A stretch of DNA of 64,000 nt from Undaria pinnatifida (lineage: Eukaryota; Sar; Phaeophyceae; Laminariales; Alariaceae). The translations under genes were made by a program, and so were the position numbers. Positions 11,200 through 22,400 of this stretch are shown here, piece by piece (the stretch's first letter is position 1; each line of letters begins with the position of its first letter). Location: contig JABAKD010000008.1 of the NCBI GenBank assembly GCA_012845835.1, positions 12,847,501 through 12,911,500 of the forward strand, in the 5' to 3' direction. Below the pieces are notes generated by a model. The model worked only from the letters and a program-made list of their open reading frames with translations. It was not told where the DNA came from and ran no database searches.

Positions 11200-11790
11200 T
11201 CCCAGCTGAGCTTAGCGCTAGCTCAGCAGCGCAGCGCCGTGCAGTGCCATGCGGTGCCGTGCCCTGCCATGCCTAGCCGGGCGGTGAGGTGCTGTGCCGT
11301 GCAGTGCCGTGCTGCTCTGCTGTACTTACGCTTTCGTACATGCCAGGGGCTTTTGATAGTTGCACGAAGCATCATCATACTACAGTAGGTCCTAGGCTCA
11401 TTGGTTCAGCTCAGCACAGCAGCGCAGTGCAGTGCCGCGCGGTGCCGCCAGGTGCCGTGCCCTGCGGTACGGTAATGTGCAGTGCTGTGCCGTGCGGCGT
11501 GCTTTGCTGTACTTACTCTTTCGTACATGCCAGGTATCATTCGAAGTATCATATCATGTCAGGTACCGGTACTATTAATAGTACACCACCACGTTTGTTC
11601 GTTGGTACTACTACAGGACATTGCTGAATCACAAAAAAAAAACTCCCAGCTCAGCTCTGCCCAGCTATAGCTCAGCAGCGCAGCGCAGCGCCGTGCGGTC
11701 CCGTGGCTTTTGCCCTGCGGTGCTGTGCTGTGCCGTGCTGCGCTGTGCTTTCTTTCCAATACAGTAGTACCAGGTATCATGCGAAAAATA
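11200..11790. repeat. three dispersed GC-rich units (GCAGTGCCGTGC-type)
   Basis: Units at about 11205-11350, 11395-11535 and 11645-11780 share CAGCAGCGCAGYGC, then alternating GTGCCGTGC blocks, then CTGTACTTACNCTTTCGTACATGCCAGG in the first two. The reverse-oriented patch at 7890-8030 is related. Confidence 0.6.
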
Positions 11791-13400
11791 CCAGGTACCA
11801 CAGGTACCGGTACGCATGTACGTGTATAGACTACACGTATTTTCGCTTTCATTTACTTCTTGTCTTCTCTCGATCAGGTTTGTTTTTCGCAAGTTACACC
11901 CGTACTGCTGATCAGAAGGTGGCATCACCAACAAGCACACAGCACAGCACAGGCCGATCAGCTCTGCACAAGTAGCTCTTGGCATTGTCAAATCGCTTTT
12001 ATTCTACCCCCTTCAACATTTCGATGTGTTCTTCCTTGCGCGAGCGTAGCGGAGCCCTATTGATAAAGAGAGAGATGAACAAATATCTACAACTGAACAA
12101 GTGTACGTACGCTTATTGCCGGCAGAGCAGCACGTGTGAGCAGAAAGCCTTTTACACCGACACCCCCGAGCCACAAAATAAAAAAGATCAACTATTTACC
12201 AGGTATACGAGTAGCAATACTCCCTGACCAACAAAAAGTTAAAGCTACCACCTATGTAGTAATTATTAATAGTAAAAGTTTGTGTCAGGACACAATTAAT
12301 GCGTATAATTCCAAGTATAGGAGGTAACCTTGCAGCGCATGATTAAGGCTTTCAACACCGCACTTGCCACATGGCGATAAAACACTTGGAGTTGGACAAA
12401 GATAACACTTGGTCATGCATGATAGTAGTGCAATACAATGTCATATTGTATTAGGTTCTAACTCATGAAAGTTACTAAAAGAAAAAAACGGACGGTCGAT
12501 GTAGTACGCAGCTTACAGAGATTAATATCGACCCTCAATTCGTCGAACTCACAGCTGCCGTTGTTAGCGTAATTTTACCAAGAAAACTTTTACGAGTTGG
12601 TAATGGGTTGAAGATCATCTGGCGTGGTAACTGCCCTGACGCAGCAAAAGTGTAACAGATGCGAGTAGAGTCAGGAGTAGTTTATCGTAATGGAACAATA
12701 GTTGCAGTCGCGCACAACAGCAGCCGCCGCAGACCGCAGCATAAACGTGTATCACAAAACCCTATCGAAATACCTGAGCAAGTAGTACCAATAGTATTAC
12801 CAGTACACCAACGTATACAGCCCAGTAGGTGCTGCACATATCACATGCCTGGTACCTTCGTATAATATGTACGTGGCAGACACTGCGTCAGATTTGTCAG
12901 GAAAGGCTATGATACGAGTAGAGTGCTTGGGCTACTCTCAGCGACTGGACGTTAACCTTCATGCCAAGCACATCGTCTGCTTTTGTATATCATATGTACG
13001 TAGATTGATTCTGGAATTACGAATGTATGTACCGGGTATAATATAATACCAGGTATGTGTAATATCACCCTACTGGCCCTGGTACACGCTAGTTCTAAGG
13101 GAAGTCACCAACCTATATCCAATAAGAGGACACACACCCAGTATTATGCGCAATCGGAGTATCACACAGCTTGCAAAGTTTCGACGAAATATTCGGTCTC
13201 ACTGTTGTAGTGTACTTACAATGTTTTCCAAGATGCAATTGTAATCCCGTACCAACAAAAATGTACCTGGTACGCATCTACGAGGCACAAGCAGGTCTCA
13301 CGTCGCTGAAAGCGCGAGCGCGTGAGTTGGCAGAATTCGACGAAATCGATGAGCAGAGGGCATGCTGAAAAAAAATAAGCGCAAAAATGACCATACAAAC
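11791..13400. other. no recognised gene
   Basis: No coding signal. Holds one full copy of the 75-bp repeat (12506-12581), a fragment of it (13158-13180) and many TACCAGGTA-type palindromes. Confidence 0.4.
12506..12581 (+). repeat. 75-bp dispersed repeat
   Basis: ACGCAGCTTACAGAGATTAA, ATATCGACCCTCAATTCGTC, GAACTCACAGCTG, then TTAGCGTAATTTTACCAA; best full-length match to the copy at 3997. Confidence 0.75.
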
Positions 13401-13409
13401 TCCCGCTTC

Positions 13410-13925
13410 GGTATGTGGTTGGCTTGAAATCGCGGGGGTGTCGCAAGCTGAAAAGACGGGGGGGGGGGGGGGGGGTTCTTTAAAACGAAAGAAAAAAAGT
13501 GGCCGCCGTGGCCACCGCGCAAGCAATCGGACAAGCAACACCGACCACCCCGTAGGAGTGTATGGCATATTCTACAAGGTTCCCCTGCGGGGTGTGGTTA
13601 GCTTGGGATGCCGGGGTGTGTCTTAAGTTGAAACAGGGGAAGACTCTTGAAAATTAACTTGAGATACACAATTAGCCACCGCGCAAATGACCCGGCAAGC
13701 AACACCGACCAGCCCAAACGAGTTTATAGCTTATTCTACAAGGTTCCCCTGCGGGCCCCTGCGGGGTGTGGTTAGCTTAAAGTCCCGGGAGCGTCGCAAG
13801 TTGAAAAGCGGGGGCAAAACTCTTGAAAATTGACCAAGAACAACAATCCGCCACCGCGCAAGTAACCAGGCAAGGTAACACCCACCAGCGCAAACGAGTT
13901 TATAGCTTAGTCTATCGAACGAGTT
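13410..13925 (+). repeat. ~175-bp satellite array, about three units
   Basis: GTGGTTGGCTTGAAATC, GTGGTTAGCTTGGGATG and GTGGTTAGCTTAAAGTC begin successive units at 13415, 13596 and 13767. Each runs through GCAAGTTGAAAAG, CCACCGCGCAAG and AACGAGTTTATAGCTTA-like blocks. Unit 1 contains a G18 homopolymer. The same satellite occurs in opposite orientation at 52752-53075. Confidence 0.75.
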
Positions 13926-13930
13926 GTTAG

Positions 13931-14021
13931 CTTGACCCCTTTAGAGCCCCAAAATCCCTCCCTATGCTAACTTCAAGTAAAGTTGTCCCCAAAAAGGGTT
14001 TCCAGTTGTGAAGGCGTTAAG
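13931..14021 (-). mobile_element. 92-bp TTAA MITE, copy 1
   Basis: Ends CCCCTTTAGAGCCCC and CCAGTTGTGAAGGCGTTAAG, with CCCCAAAAAGGGTTTCC inside. The left TTAA has mutated to TTGA. Same family as 19348, 41538 and 63819. Confidence 0.75.
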
Positions 14022-14100
14022 TCTATAGCGAACTGAAAAAAGCGTCAAGTACGGTGGTGTTGCCAACCTTCCAAGGAAAGGGCGAGCAACAACAAAAATA

Positions 14101-14308
14101 CAGCGCTTTTTCACGGGTCAGGTCGAGCCAGAGTATAAACCCACCCCGACCCGCGACGTTTGAAAACCTCTTGATCCGACCCCGATCCGTCCCGTGATAT
14201 ATTTCAAACCATCTCTTGACCCGACCCCACTCGACCCGCGAAATCTAGAGAACCTCCTCACATGATCGGCGGCGGGTCGGGCCGGTACACGACCCGTGAA
14301 ACGCCTTG
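14101..14308. repeat. GACCCG satellite element (hAT-like MITE family), copy 2
   Basis: Begins CAGCGCTTTTTCACGGGTCA and ends GACCCGTGAAACGCCTTG, imperfect inverted termini. Interior: GACCCG arrays broken by GAAAACCTCTTGA-type spacers. Confidence 0.65.
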
Positions 14309-15907
14309 CACAAAACGTATCACCATGCCGCCTGCGCTCGTGTCTTTCGGTTCCTCGCGTTGCGGTTTGGGCACATCCCCGACCCTGGCGGCCGTCACGG
14401 CTTCGTCACACGTGTTGGTGCCTACAGGAAGGTAGTGATTCTTCTTTTCTTATGTCTTCAAAAACTAATTACGGAATCATGTCGCCAGACGTTCCTCCGG
14501 GTAGCATTTTGGGATAACACCATCAACTCCCTGCACGGGGCGGACCCCAATTGTGCATACCTGGAATACGAGACCTTCGCTATTCTCCACCCCACGGCAA
14601 AGTCACAGCTCTATTCGTAGCTCAGGGCACTGGGGTCAAAGCGCCGAAGTTGGTGAGGTGTGGTTCCAGACCAAGTCCAGATGAGAATTTATGACGCCGC
14701 TTTTCCGCGACGCGGGAAACGGAGGTGCCACCACGCGTCACAGCAGCAACTTGTGCTACTGCTGCACTGCTGTTTTCTGTCTTCATTTGCTAATGCTGTA
14801 GAGCGGATCGGAAATGTGCCACACCTCCAACTTCATCCACGCGTGTGACTGCCCACGCCCTTGCGTGTTGGGGATTATTTCGTTCAGTTTTGGAACCGGG
14901 TCACGCGGGCCAAGGCACCCCCAAAGCCTCCCGGCGCAACTGCCCTCTTGTTCAAATACGCTTACAACACCCACCTACAACGCAGAGGCCTATGTGGCCT
15001 ACGGCAGCTTTCCCCGACCAACCACTCAACCCTGAAGAGCAGTAATAGTTATCGCCCCCCCTTGAGTTTGGGGCTGATCCGACTTCACCAAACAGAGGTT
15101 GGTGATGGTGAGTATGATGCACTCACTCGATGAAGCGGCGGGTTAGGAAGGGGGGGCTGACAACTTGTATGTCCCCGTGCGGAAAGAAAACACGTACATT
15201 GTGAAGAGATTTCTTTCCATTTTCTACAAGCACCAGCACGTGTGTCGTGTGTCCAACGTCGTAACATTTTTTGGGGAGTCATGGTCAAGCGGGGGTATAT
15301 ACCCCCGGGTTTTTCGGTCAACTGAAGGTACGGGGAAAACACGCCCACGGCGGGCGCCGCTTGAAGACCCGGAGAGGTTAATAGTACGTGCGCGGCAATA
15401 TCTGCCTTGACTAGGGCTTCAAGTTTATATACTAACAGTAAGTCCCCAGCTAGGTATTAGATGGACAGGTATTATAGTCCATTGCGGCGGTGCCACCTAT
15501 CCAACTATTTTTCGTATTTGGGTTTCCTTGCTTGTAGGAAAGCTTGTTTGGTACGGGGCACGTATTCCCCAGCGTCTCCAAGTGGTACTACCGCGCTGCG
15601 AGTACACAGAGAGGTCTTCTGCAACTCATGCAGCATCAACCCATGTCCATCGACTGTGTCGCTAGTAATACGGTACGTCGCTCTCGTTAGTGTGTTATGT
15701 TGGTATGTTTACTGTCCCCTGGACGACGAGCACCTCTGGCTCGGGTGTTTGAGCGATGCTCGCCCTGAGCTGCGTGCCTATTCAGCGAAGACCATAAGCT
15801 CAGAAACGCAACCTCGAGCTATAAAGAACTTTTCTTGCGTGTTACAATAGTTGGTAACTCATCCCACACCACGGAGGGTATCACATGGCATTTGCTGGCT
15901 CAACTAT
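14309..15907. other. no recognised gene; short protein-like fragments
   Basis: Short plus-strand frames such as 14306-14620 and 14861-15133 look less repetitive than their surroundings, but none could be placed in a family and there is no joinable exon set. Confidence 0.35.
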
Positions 15908-16745
15908 AAACGGTTCTTGAATCGCCGAATTTGAACTATCTGAATCGTTTGTTCTCTATGCGCCTGTCATAGCAGAGATCCCGGTCCATTTTTACTTTTT
16001 ACGTTTTTTAATGTTATTTCACGTGTGTGCTTCTGCGTGCCGCGCGAGAATTCACCGTTACGGAACAACGACGTGACGCCAGCGAGAGACACCAGCGAGA
16101 CCCCCAAGCGGGTACGGCGTGTCCACATCTCTGGTCCATCCCTACAAAACCTGATACACTGAAAACGAACTTAAAAATGTACCTGTTTCGCGATGAAACC
16201 CAGAGCTAAACTTGGCCGATAAATCATGCTTTTCGAGTGCAAAATGATGCCAAATCGTGTTTTATTAACCTCCGGCGGCGTCCTCAGCAGGGTCTTTCGG
16301 AGGTGCCTCCAGCGGGCCCTCAGTGCCTCCAGCGGGCCCTCAGGGGGCACCTCCACCGGGTCCCCCTCTGCCGAACGGTTCCTGAATCGTTGAAGATGAA
16401 TAATGTAATTTTATGCTCCCGTTGTACAAGATATCAGTCTGGCTTCCATGTATTTTTTTTTGTGTTATTTTGCTGGTGGTGTGCTACTGCGCGCGCCGCA
16501 GGAGAATTTACCGTTACGACCCAATGTAATACCTGGTACCAGTGAAAGACTCCCAAACGGGGACGGCATGTACATATTTCTGGTGCTTTAAAGTGTGCCC
16601 GCTTCTTGATCAAACCCACATATAAACTTGGCCGATTCATTACACTTTTTGAGTGTAAAATTATGCCAAATCGCGTATGTTTTTTTGCCTCGGGCGGACC
16701 CTCCGGGGGTGCCTCCAGCGGGGCTCCTTCGGCCAGGGGGGGATT
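15908..16745 (+). repeat. diverged ~470-bp tandem duplication
   Basis: Both copies contain AACGGTTCYTGAATCG, GAGAATTYACCGTTACG, AACTTGGCCGAT and GAGTGYAAAATKATGCCAAATCG in that order; unit 2 starts near 16378. The copies have diverged far more than the 9.1-10.0 kb duplication. Confidence 0.7.
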
Positions 16746-16749
16746 TTTT

Positions 16750-17110
16750 CAAGGCTTTTCACGGGCCGGGTCAAATCTCGTGGGTCGGGTCGGGTCGGCT
16801 TGGGTCGGGTCGGGTCGGGTCGGGTAGGGTAGGGTCAGCTGATCCGACCCGACCCGTGAGAATTTCGAGACGTCTTGACCCGACCCGACCCGACCCGCGA
16901 GAATTTCGACATGTCTTGACCCGATCCGACCCGACCCGACCCGCGAGATTTTGAAAACCTCCTGACCCGACCCGACCCGCGAGATTTTGAAAACCTCCTG
17001 ACCCGACCCGACCCGACCCGCTATAATCCGGGTGACCCGCGAGATGCGGGTTTCATGCGGGTCAGGTCGATTTGATCCGTGACATTTCTCACGGGTCAAA
17101 GTCGAAAAGT
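16750..17110. repeat. GACCCG satellite element (hAT-like MITE family), copy 3
   Basis: Begins CAAGGCTTTTCACGGGCC. Interior runs of GGGTC on the left and GACCC on the right, with the spacer GCGAGATTTTGAAAACCTCC repeated twice. The two halves are roughly inverted, so the element could fold back on itself. Confidence 0.7.
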
Positions 17111-17346
17111 CACCGGTCAAAACATGTATACCTCGGTCGGTTGGTTGGTCCTTGGTCCCTAGTACTTTTCCCAGGATGTCGTGCTTTCTGTTTTTTCATC
17201 GGCATTTTTTGCAGCATTATTGTGTGGCGTGCGCGCGAAAAATGATAAAGAGAGGCCGCAACCCACGCATGGGCAATTAGGCACGCCCGTAGCGCTAGAC
17301 CACCGGATCCACCCGACGAGCGACCCGACGAGCGAGCTAGTTATCT

Positions 17347-17790
17347 ATGCAGTCTCCGGCCCCGGCAAGCCGCCTAGCTGGGCCGCCTCCGGCAGCAAGC
17401 CCACAACTGGGGTGGTGGATCTGTCAGCAGGGACTGCCATCCGCGAAGATGCGTTGTCTGCTGCTGCTGCTGCTTCGACGACGACTGCTCTTGCTTTTTC
17501 AAATTTGGTCACATTTCGTACTGTGGTATGATAATTCTCGAGCTACGCGTAGCAACTGTATCTATCTACTTTGCAGTCTCCGGCCTCGGCAAGCAGCCTA
17601 GCTGAGCTGCTTCCGGCAGCAAGCCCACAAGTGGTGCGGTGGATCTGTCAGCAGGGGCTGCGATCCGCGAGGATCCGGGGTCTGCTGTTGGTGCTTGCTG
17701 CTGCCAGTGCTGCTGCTTCGACGACGACTGCCCTTGCCTTTTTACGTTTGATCACATTTCGTACTCAGTCTGGTAGTATGATAACATTAT
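17347..17790 (+). repeat. ~225-bp tandem duplication
   Basis: GCAGTCTCCGGCC, GGCAGCAAGCCCACAA, GTGGATCTGTCAGCAGG and TTCGACGACGACTGC occur in the same order from 17347 and again from 17573. Confidence 0.8.
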
Positions 17791-17947
17791 CATACCTGCT
17801 ACGGCTTCATCCGGCACGGGGTTCGCGTCACACTGTATGTCTTGGTACGAGTAGCTACTGCCTAGAGATTGTTCTGCACGCTGTGATAACATATGATCGG
17901 AGCATCGGCACGAGAGAGGCAGGAAGCGGCAAGTTTTGTACCAGGTA

Positions 17948-18327
17948 TTACTTACGGATCCGCGGGTCCGACCCGCGGGGCGCCTGCACGGCAATGGCCC
18001 TCAGCTGTAAGTTTGAAGAAGGCGGATCCGCGGGCCAGATCCGCGGGTTTGACACGCGGGTCAGCCGAAAACAACTCGCGGGTCATGATGGCTTGACCCG
18101 CGAGTGACCCGTATCTCGCAGGTCATGACCCGACCCGACCCGACCCGCGAGATTTTGAAGCCTTTTGACCCGAACCGACCCGACCCGCGAGATTTTGAAA
18201 CCTCTTGACCCGACCCAACCCGACCCGTGAGACTTTAAAACGTAATGACCCGACCGACCCGACCCGCGAGATTTTGAAACCCCGTTGACCCGACCCCGGG
18301 TCGGGTCATGACCCGTGAAAAGCCCTG
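17948..18327. repeat. GACCCG satellite element (hAT-like MITE family), copy 4
   Basis: The right end, GACCCGTGAAAAGCCCTG, is the best-preserved terminus of the family. The interior has five GACCCG arrays separated by GCGAGATTTTGAA-type spacers. The left end is unclear. Confidence 0.65.
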
Positions 18328-18679
18328 ATTGTTGTGGCCCGCTTCTCTCGCCTGACTTTAGTCGACTACTCGTAGTCGGCTGGAGTCAGTTAGGTGGGTA
18401 GCTGGGCCAGCCAACTAACAACTAGGCGGGAACTCCAGCCCACACACAGCCCTGGTTTTGACTGAGTAGTATACACGCGTGTTGTACAACTCCTCGGATC
18501 ACATGACAGTGCCGAAGCCATTGACAATAAACTCGTAAACGAACCTACCACAATCCAGCCCAGCGCCTGACTACCCTAACCCCTCACTCAGCCTAGCCCA
18601 GCATCAGCAGCAGCCCAGCAGCCCGCTTTGCTGTGCGTACGTCATTATTATGAACAAGGTATACGTATATACTCCATGT

Positions 18680-18753
18680 TCTAAGTTTTAAAGGCGTCAG
18701 CTGTGAGTTCCATCAAGTGAGCGGTCGATGCTTATCTTTGAAGGCTGCGTGAT
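18680..18753 (-). repeat. 75-bp dispersed repeat
   Basis: Minus strand: CACGCAGCCTTCAAAGATAA, GCATCGACCGCTCACTTGAT, GGAACTCACAGCTGACG. Confidence 0.7.
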
Positions 18754-19267
18754 AATCCGGTCGCGCGTTGTTACTCTTTGAAGGGGAAACATTCACAAGG
18801 GGGAACGCATCGAAGCGTGAAAACGTGGCTATTGCACGTACGTAACACTTGCCGTGGGTCATGCAGCGGGCATACAAACGTACGTTATTAATAGTACCGT
18901 ATACGGGTGACGTGTCAATACAGCTGTGTATCAGCAGCTCCGAAACGAATACTACCCCGTTGTCGTGAGCTGGGCAGGCGAGCAGGCATCAAGCAAAGGG
19001 CTTCCAAGCCGTCAAGCCAGCAGTAGCGTGGTGAGGTATTTAGGGGTATTTTTCTGTGTTCGGTTTGGATTCGAACATTGACTCATTGTATTTCGTCAAT
19101 CTACGAATGCGCACCGACGCACAAAGCAACTCGCACACGCCTTTGCACGTTTTGCAAAAAAAAAAAAAACAGTACAACAGGTGCGTACACACAGCAGCAG
19201 CAGCGGTAAGAGTCGTACTTTTCAAGAACTTGCTACTGTACACCTGGTATATAGACTAGCAACGAGA

Positions 19268-19316
19268 GTATCACGCAGCTTGCAAAGGTCAGTATCGACC
19301 CTGAAATTGGTCGTGT
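19268..19316 (+). repeat. 75-bp dispersed repeat, 5' fragment
   Basis: TATCACGCAGCTTGCAAAGG, then CAGTATCGACCCTGAAATTG; the 3' half is missing here. Confidence 0.6.
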
Positions 19317-19347
19317 ACAAGTATGAAATACGTGGAAGTGTGGTGAG

Positions 19348-19439
19348 CTTAACCCCTTTACAACTGGAAACCCGTTTTTGGGGACAAAATTACTTTAATT
19401 TAGCATAGGGAGGGGTTCGGGGGCTCTAAAGGGGTTAAG
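19348..19439 (+). mobile_element. 92-bp TTAA MITE, copy 2 (best preserved)
   Basis: Starts CTTAACCCCTTTACAACTGG and ends GGGGCTCTAAAGGGGTTAAG, so both ends show TTAA followed by an inverted CCCCTTTA. There is no coding capacity. TTAA target duplication with CCC-starting ends is typical of piggyBac-type elements. Confidence 0.8.
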
Positions 19440-22400
19440 ATATATTTTTATTTTTCCTCATCCGCAGGAGGATAACTAAAAAAAAAAAAAGTCAAGTCGA
19501 AGTCGCAGCTGACGTATCTTACCAGGGTATAAAATTAAGTGTTAGCCTCAGTTGACTTCACGCTGGCAGCTGATGTGTCATACTTTTTTCATGACCCTGG
19601 TGAAAAAAAAAATGTTTGAGCAGTAGTTGTACTACGTAGTACGTACGGCTGCCGCACATACCATCGTACTCATAATATACATCGTACCTATTATTAATAA
19701 CAGGAGTGCCGCCATTCCGCTCTGACTGGTACGCTCTATATACAAGACGAAATCTTCGACCTCACAGCCGTGCGCAAGTGTCTTTTTTATTACTTCAAGT
19801 AATTCTCACCATGAAATTGTACGATCTCGATGAGGGGGCAGTCCTCGAAAGCCTGCCTGGCAGAAGACCGCCTGGTTCGGTCGTTACCATTACGGGCAAC
19901 AGCAGCAGACAACACCATCATCAGGAGCACGGCATGATCAGTATTGATACCAGCAGTGCACCAAAACAGAAGCCGGTTGCGGGGCACGCGTTGAACAAAA
20001 GAAAGGCGACGGAGGGCAGCAGCAGCGGCAGCAGCAGCAGCATAAGCACAAGCAACCTGTAAGCCCACAAGCACGTGTCGCGTCACGCCATTTGAACTTG
20101 GTGTATTTTGAGCGACCAGACCATTGTTCACAAGAAGCGGGGCGCAAGGAGCAACGAGCTACACGCCACAACAGCACAGCAGCAGAGTAGCGGAATGATA
20201 AGCACGAAAGCACAACAAGCAGACAAAGGCTGTGCGGCGCGTGTCCAATAAGCATTACGGCAGCAGCAGTAGCACAAGCACACGTCGCTTCAAGCACCAC
20301 GAACTTTTTGAGATCAGACCCATGAATACCCTCGAACGGTCAGAGCAGTTAGTTGCAACAGGGGGCAAGGGCAGGGTTGAATACCGCTGGTTGAATAACA
20401 TAATAAGGAGCAAGTGGAAACGGAGCACTGGGCAAACAATTCAAACTACTCGGATAAAGAGCCCAAGCGAAGAGCCTTAGAGCGTGTCATTCGATTTTAG
20501 TCCCGTGGCCCCGCCTGTGATGGCTGGGGTGCGCAATGCTCCCAACGAGTGATGTGAATGAGGCAATTCCTCGCGTCCGAAAGTAGCTTCATAGGGCAAG
20601 AGGCACACGCGCGCACCCCATGGACATAGTCACAACGCGCGGACACACTACCACGCTCCCCGGTGGCTCCTATTAAAAGACCGTGAGCGATTGATTATCC
20701 TATGGCAACAAAATGATCGCCTGTTCTCAGGCGTTCAAACTCAGCCGTAACTTGAAATGTGAACGTGAAAAAGCTTTCATTTTTTTTTACAATTCGCAGA
20801 GCCTCACTTGCTTCCAGCACCAGATATCATGGCTCCTGTTCGACGACTCTCCTGGTTCTGCACCACAGCACGCACTTATTGTTCTGGCATGGCTTATTGG
20901 CCTATCCTCGCCGAGTGCAGGGCAGGAGCGCGCATTGGCATCGCGGGAGGTTTTCCCAGGTTCTCCGGACGAATCAGCTTGTGGTGATCCCGGGATCGTA
21001 ACGCCTCGAAATCAGTAGAGCCCCTCACCAAACTTTCTCACAGCCCCACGCCCACACCCCGCCACACCCTCCTCGGCCATGAAAATGAGAGCAAAGCACG
21101 GGCCGTTGTCTAACACACCTCGAGCCATCCAATCTCGAATGCCACGAGGTGTTGATAAATCATGGCCCTCGGTTTCTGAACAAAAGGTGATGGGAGAAGC
21201 CAACGTTCAAGACATCTTTCGGTGGACGACATGACAACCTGCCACCCACATGCACAAGATGAATGGACAGGCCTGCTTGATGGAAGGCAACCTTCCCCTT
21301 GAGGTAGGAATCAACGGCGGCATTGTTTGTGCTAAAGAGAGAAACCCGCCCACCCTCGCGTTATATTGTGCGTAGCAATCGCCTTGGCGTTCGTTGTGCG
21401 GTGTCGGCCATGTAGGGAAAACCAACGCATCTACGAGTGCGCCCGATGTTCTCAAGAGAATAACCCTTTCAGTGCACCATCTACCACCAGGGAGGAAAGT
21501 GCTGCTGTTTGATGCAGTTCGTGTGAGCCTGGCATGCTGTACCCCAAGTCATACCTGGTGTGCTGCATGCCTTGTACGATTGGAAGCGGCCCACCCATTA
21601 GCTCGCAGCCCTCTAAAGACTGTCCCAGCAGACGTGTGCATCTTCTCTTATTTTTGTGTTTTTGTTGGGGGTTTAACTTTTTTCTAGTTTTTCATAGCTT
21701 TTGCTTTATTGGGGGAGCAACACCCACCACCCGAAAACTAGAGCCTATTTTGAAAATCTTTGTCTAAACGCGTCTGCTGTAAGTACGATACATTTAGGGT
21801 CGATACTCATGCAAACTGCGTCATACACCTAATTTTGTGACTACAACAGCAGTGGGGCAGTTGAAAAAACATTTATATCATGTACTGGTACTGCTCCTCC
21901 ACATGAATGCCCTGCCGGAACTGCTTCGTATTCTAGAAACTCCGTACGCAGCATTACAGAATATGATGCCATGTGACGCTCGCTCTACGCCGCACTCCCG
22001 GATGCCTCCCGCGGTTTTCAATCGTACTGGGTTCAGTGTCAGTCGGGTTCGGTGTTCCACAAGTTGCCCCCTGCTCCCCTCAGGGTGTCTCGACTTACTT
22101 CGACCTTGTTGGAACGCTTGAAATGGAACGAGGCTGTTCGCTTTCGTTTGTTCAATTCCAACCTGTTTGTGTCGGGTGTAAAACTGGCCAAGCGACCCGA
22201 ACAGATCATAGCGCAACTGACTTTTGCGGCGGTACCGTTCAGCTCGACTCTTGGCCAGAGGTACCGTCACGTAGGCAACGATTGCTCCTGAAACAGAGAA
22301 CACTGCTGTGTTTTCACGCAAATATATCCAACCACAGGCCTCGCAGACGACGGTGCTAGCCGTTCAAGTGGCACCTTTGCGACAGATCTGGAAGTTGTGA

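Noticed and set aside
14306-15410. Possible decayed protein-coding element
   Set aside because: Fragments such as 14861-15133 are suggestive, but no motif of a transposase, RT or host family could be named.
16750-17110. Telomere-like G-rich repeats
   Set aside because: GGGTC/GACCC units are not TTTAGGG or another known telomere type and are dispersed internally with inverted ends.
21973-22359. Possible exon at 21973-22359 (+), alternative frame 22052-22291
   Set aside because: Looks somewhat protein-like, but no domain, no clear splice partners and competing frames of equal quality.
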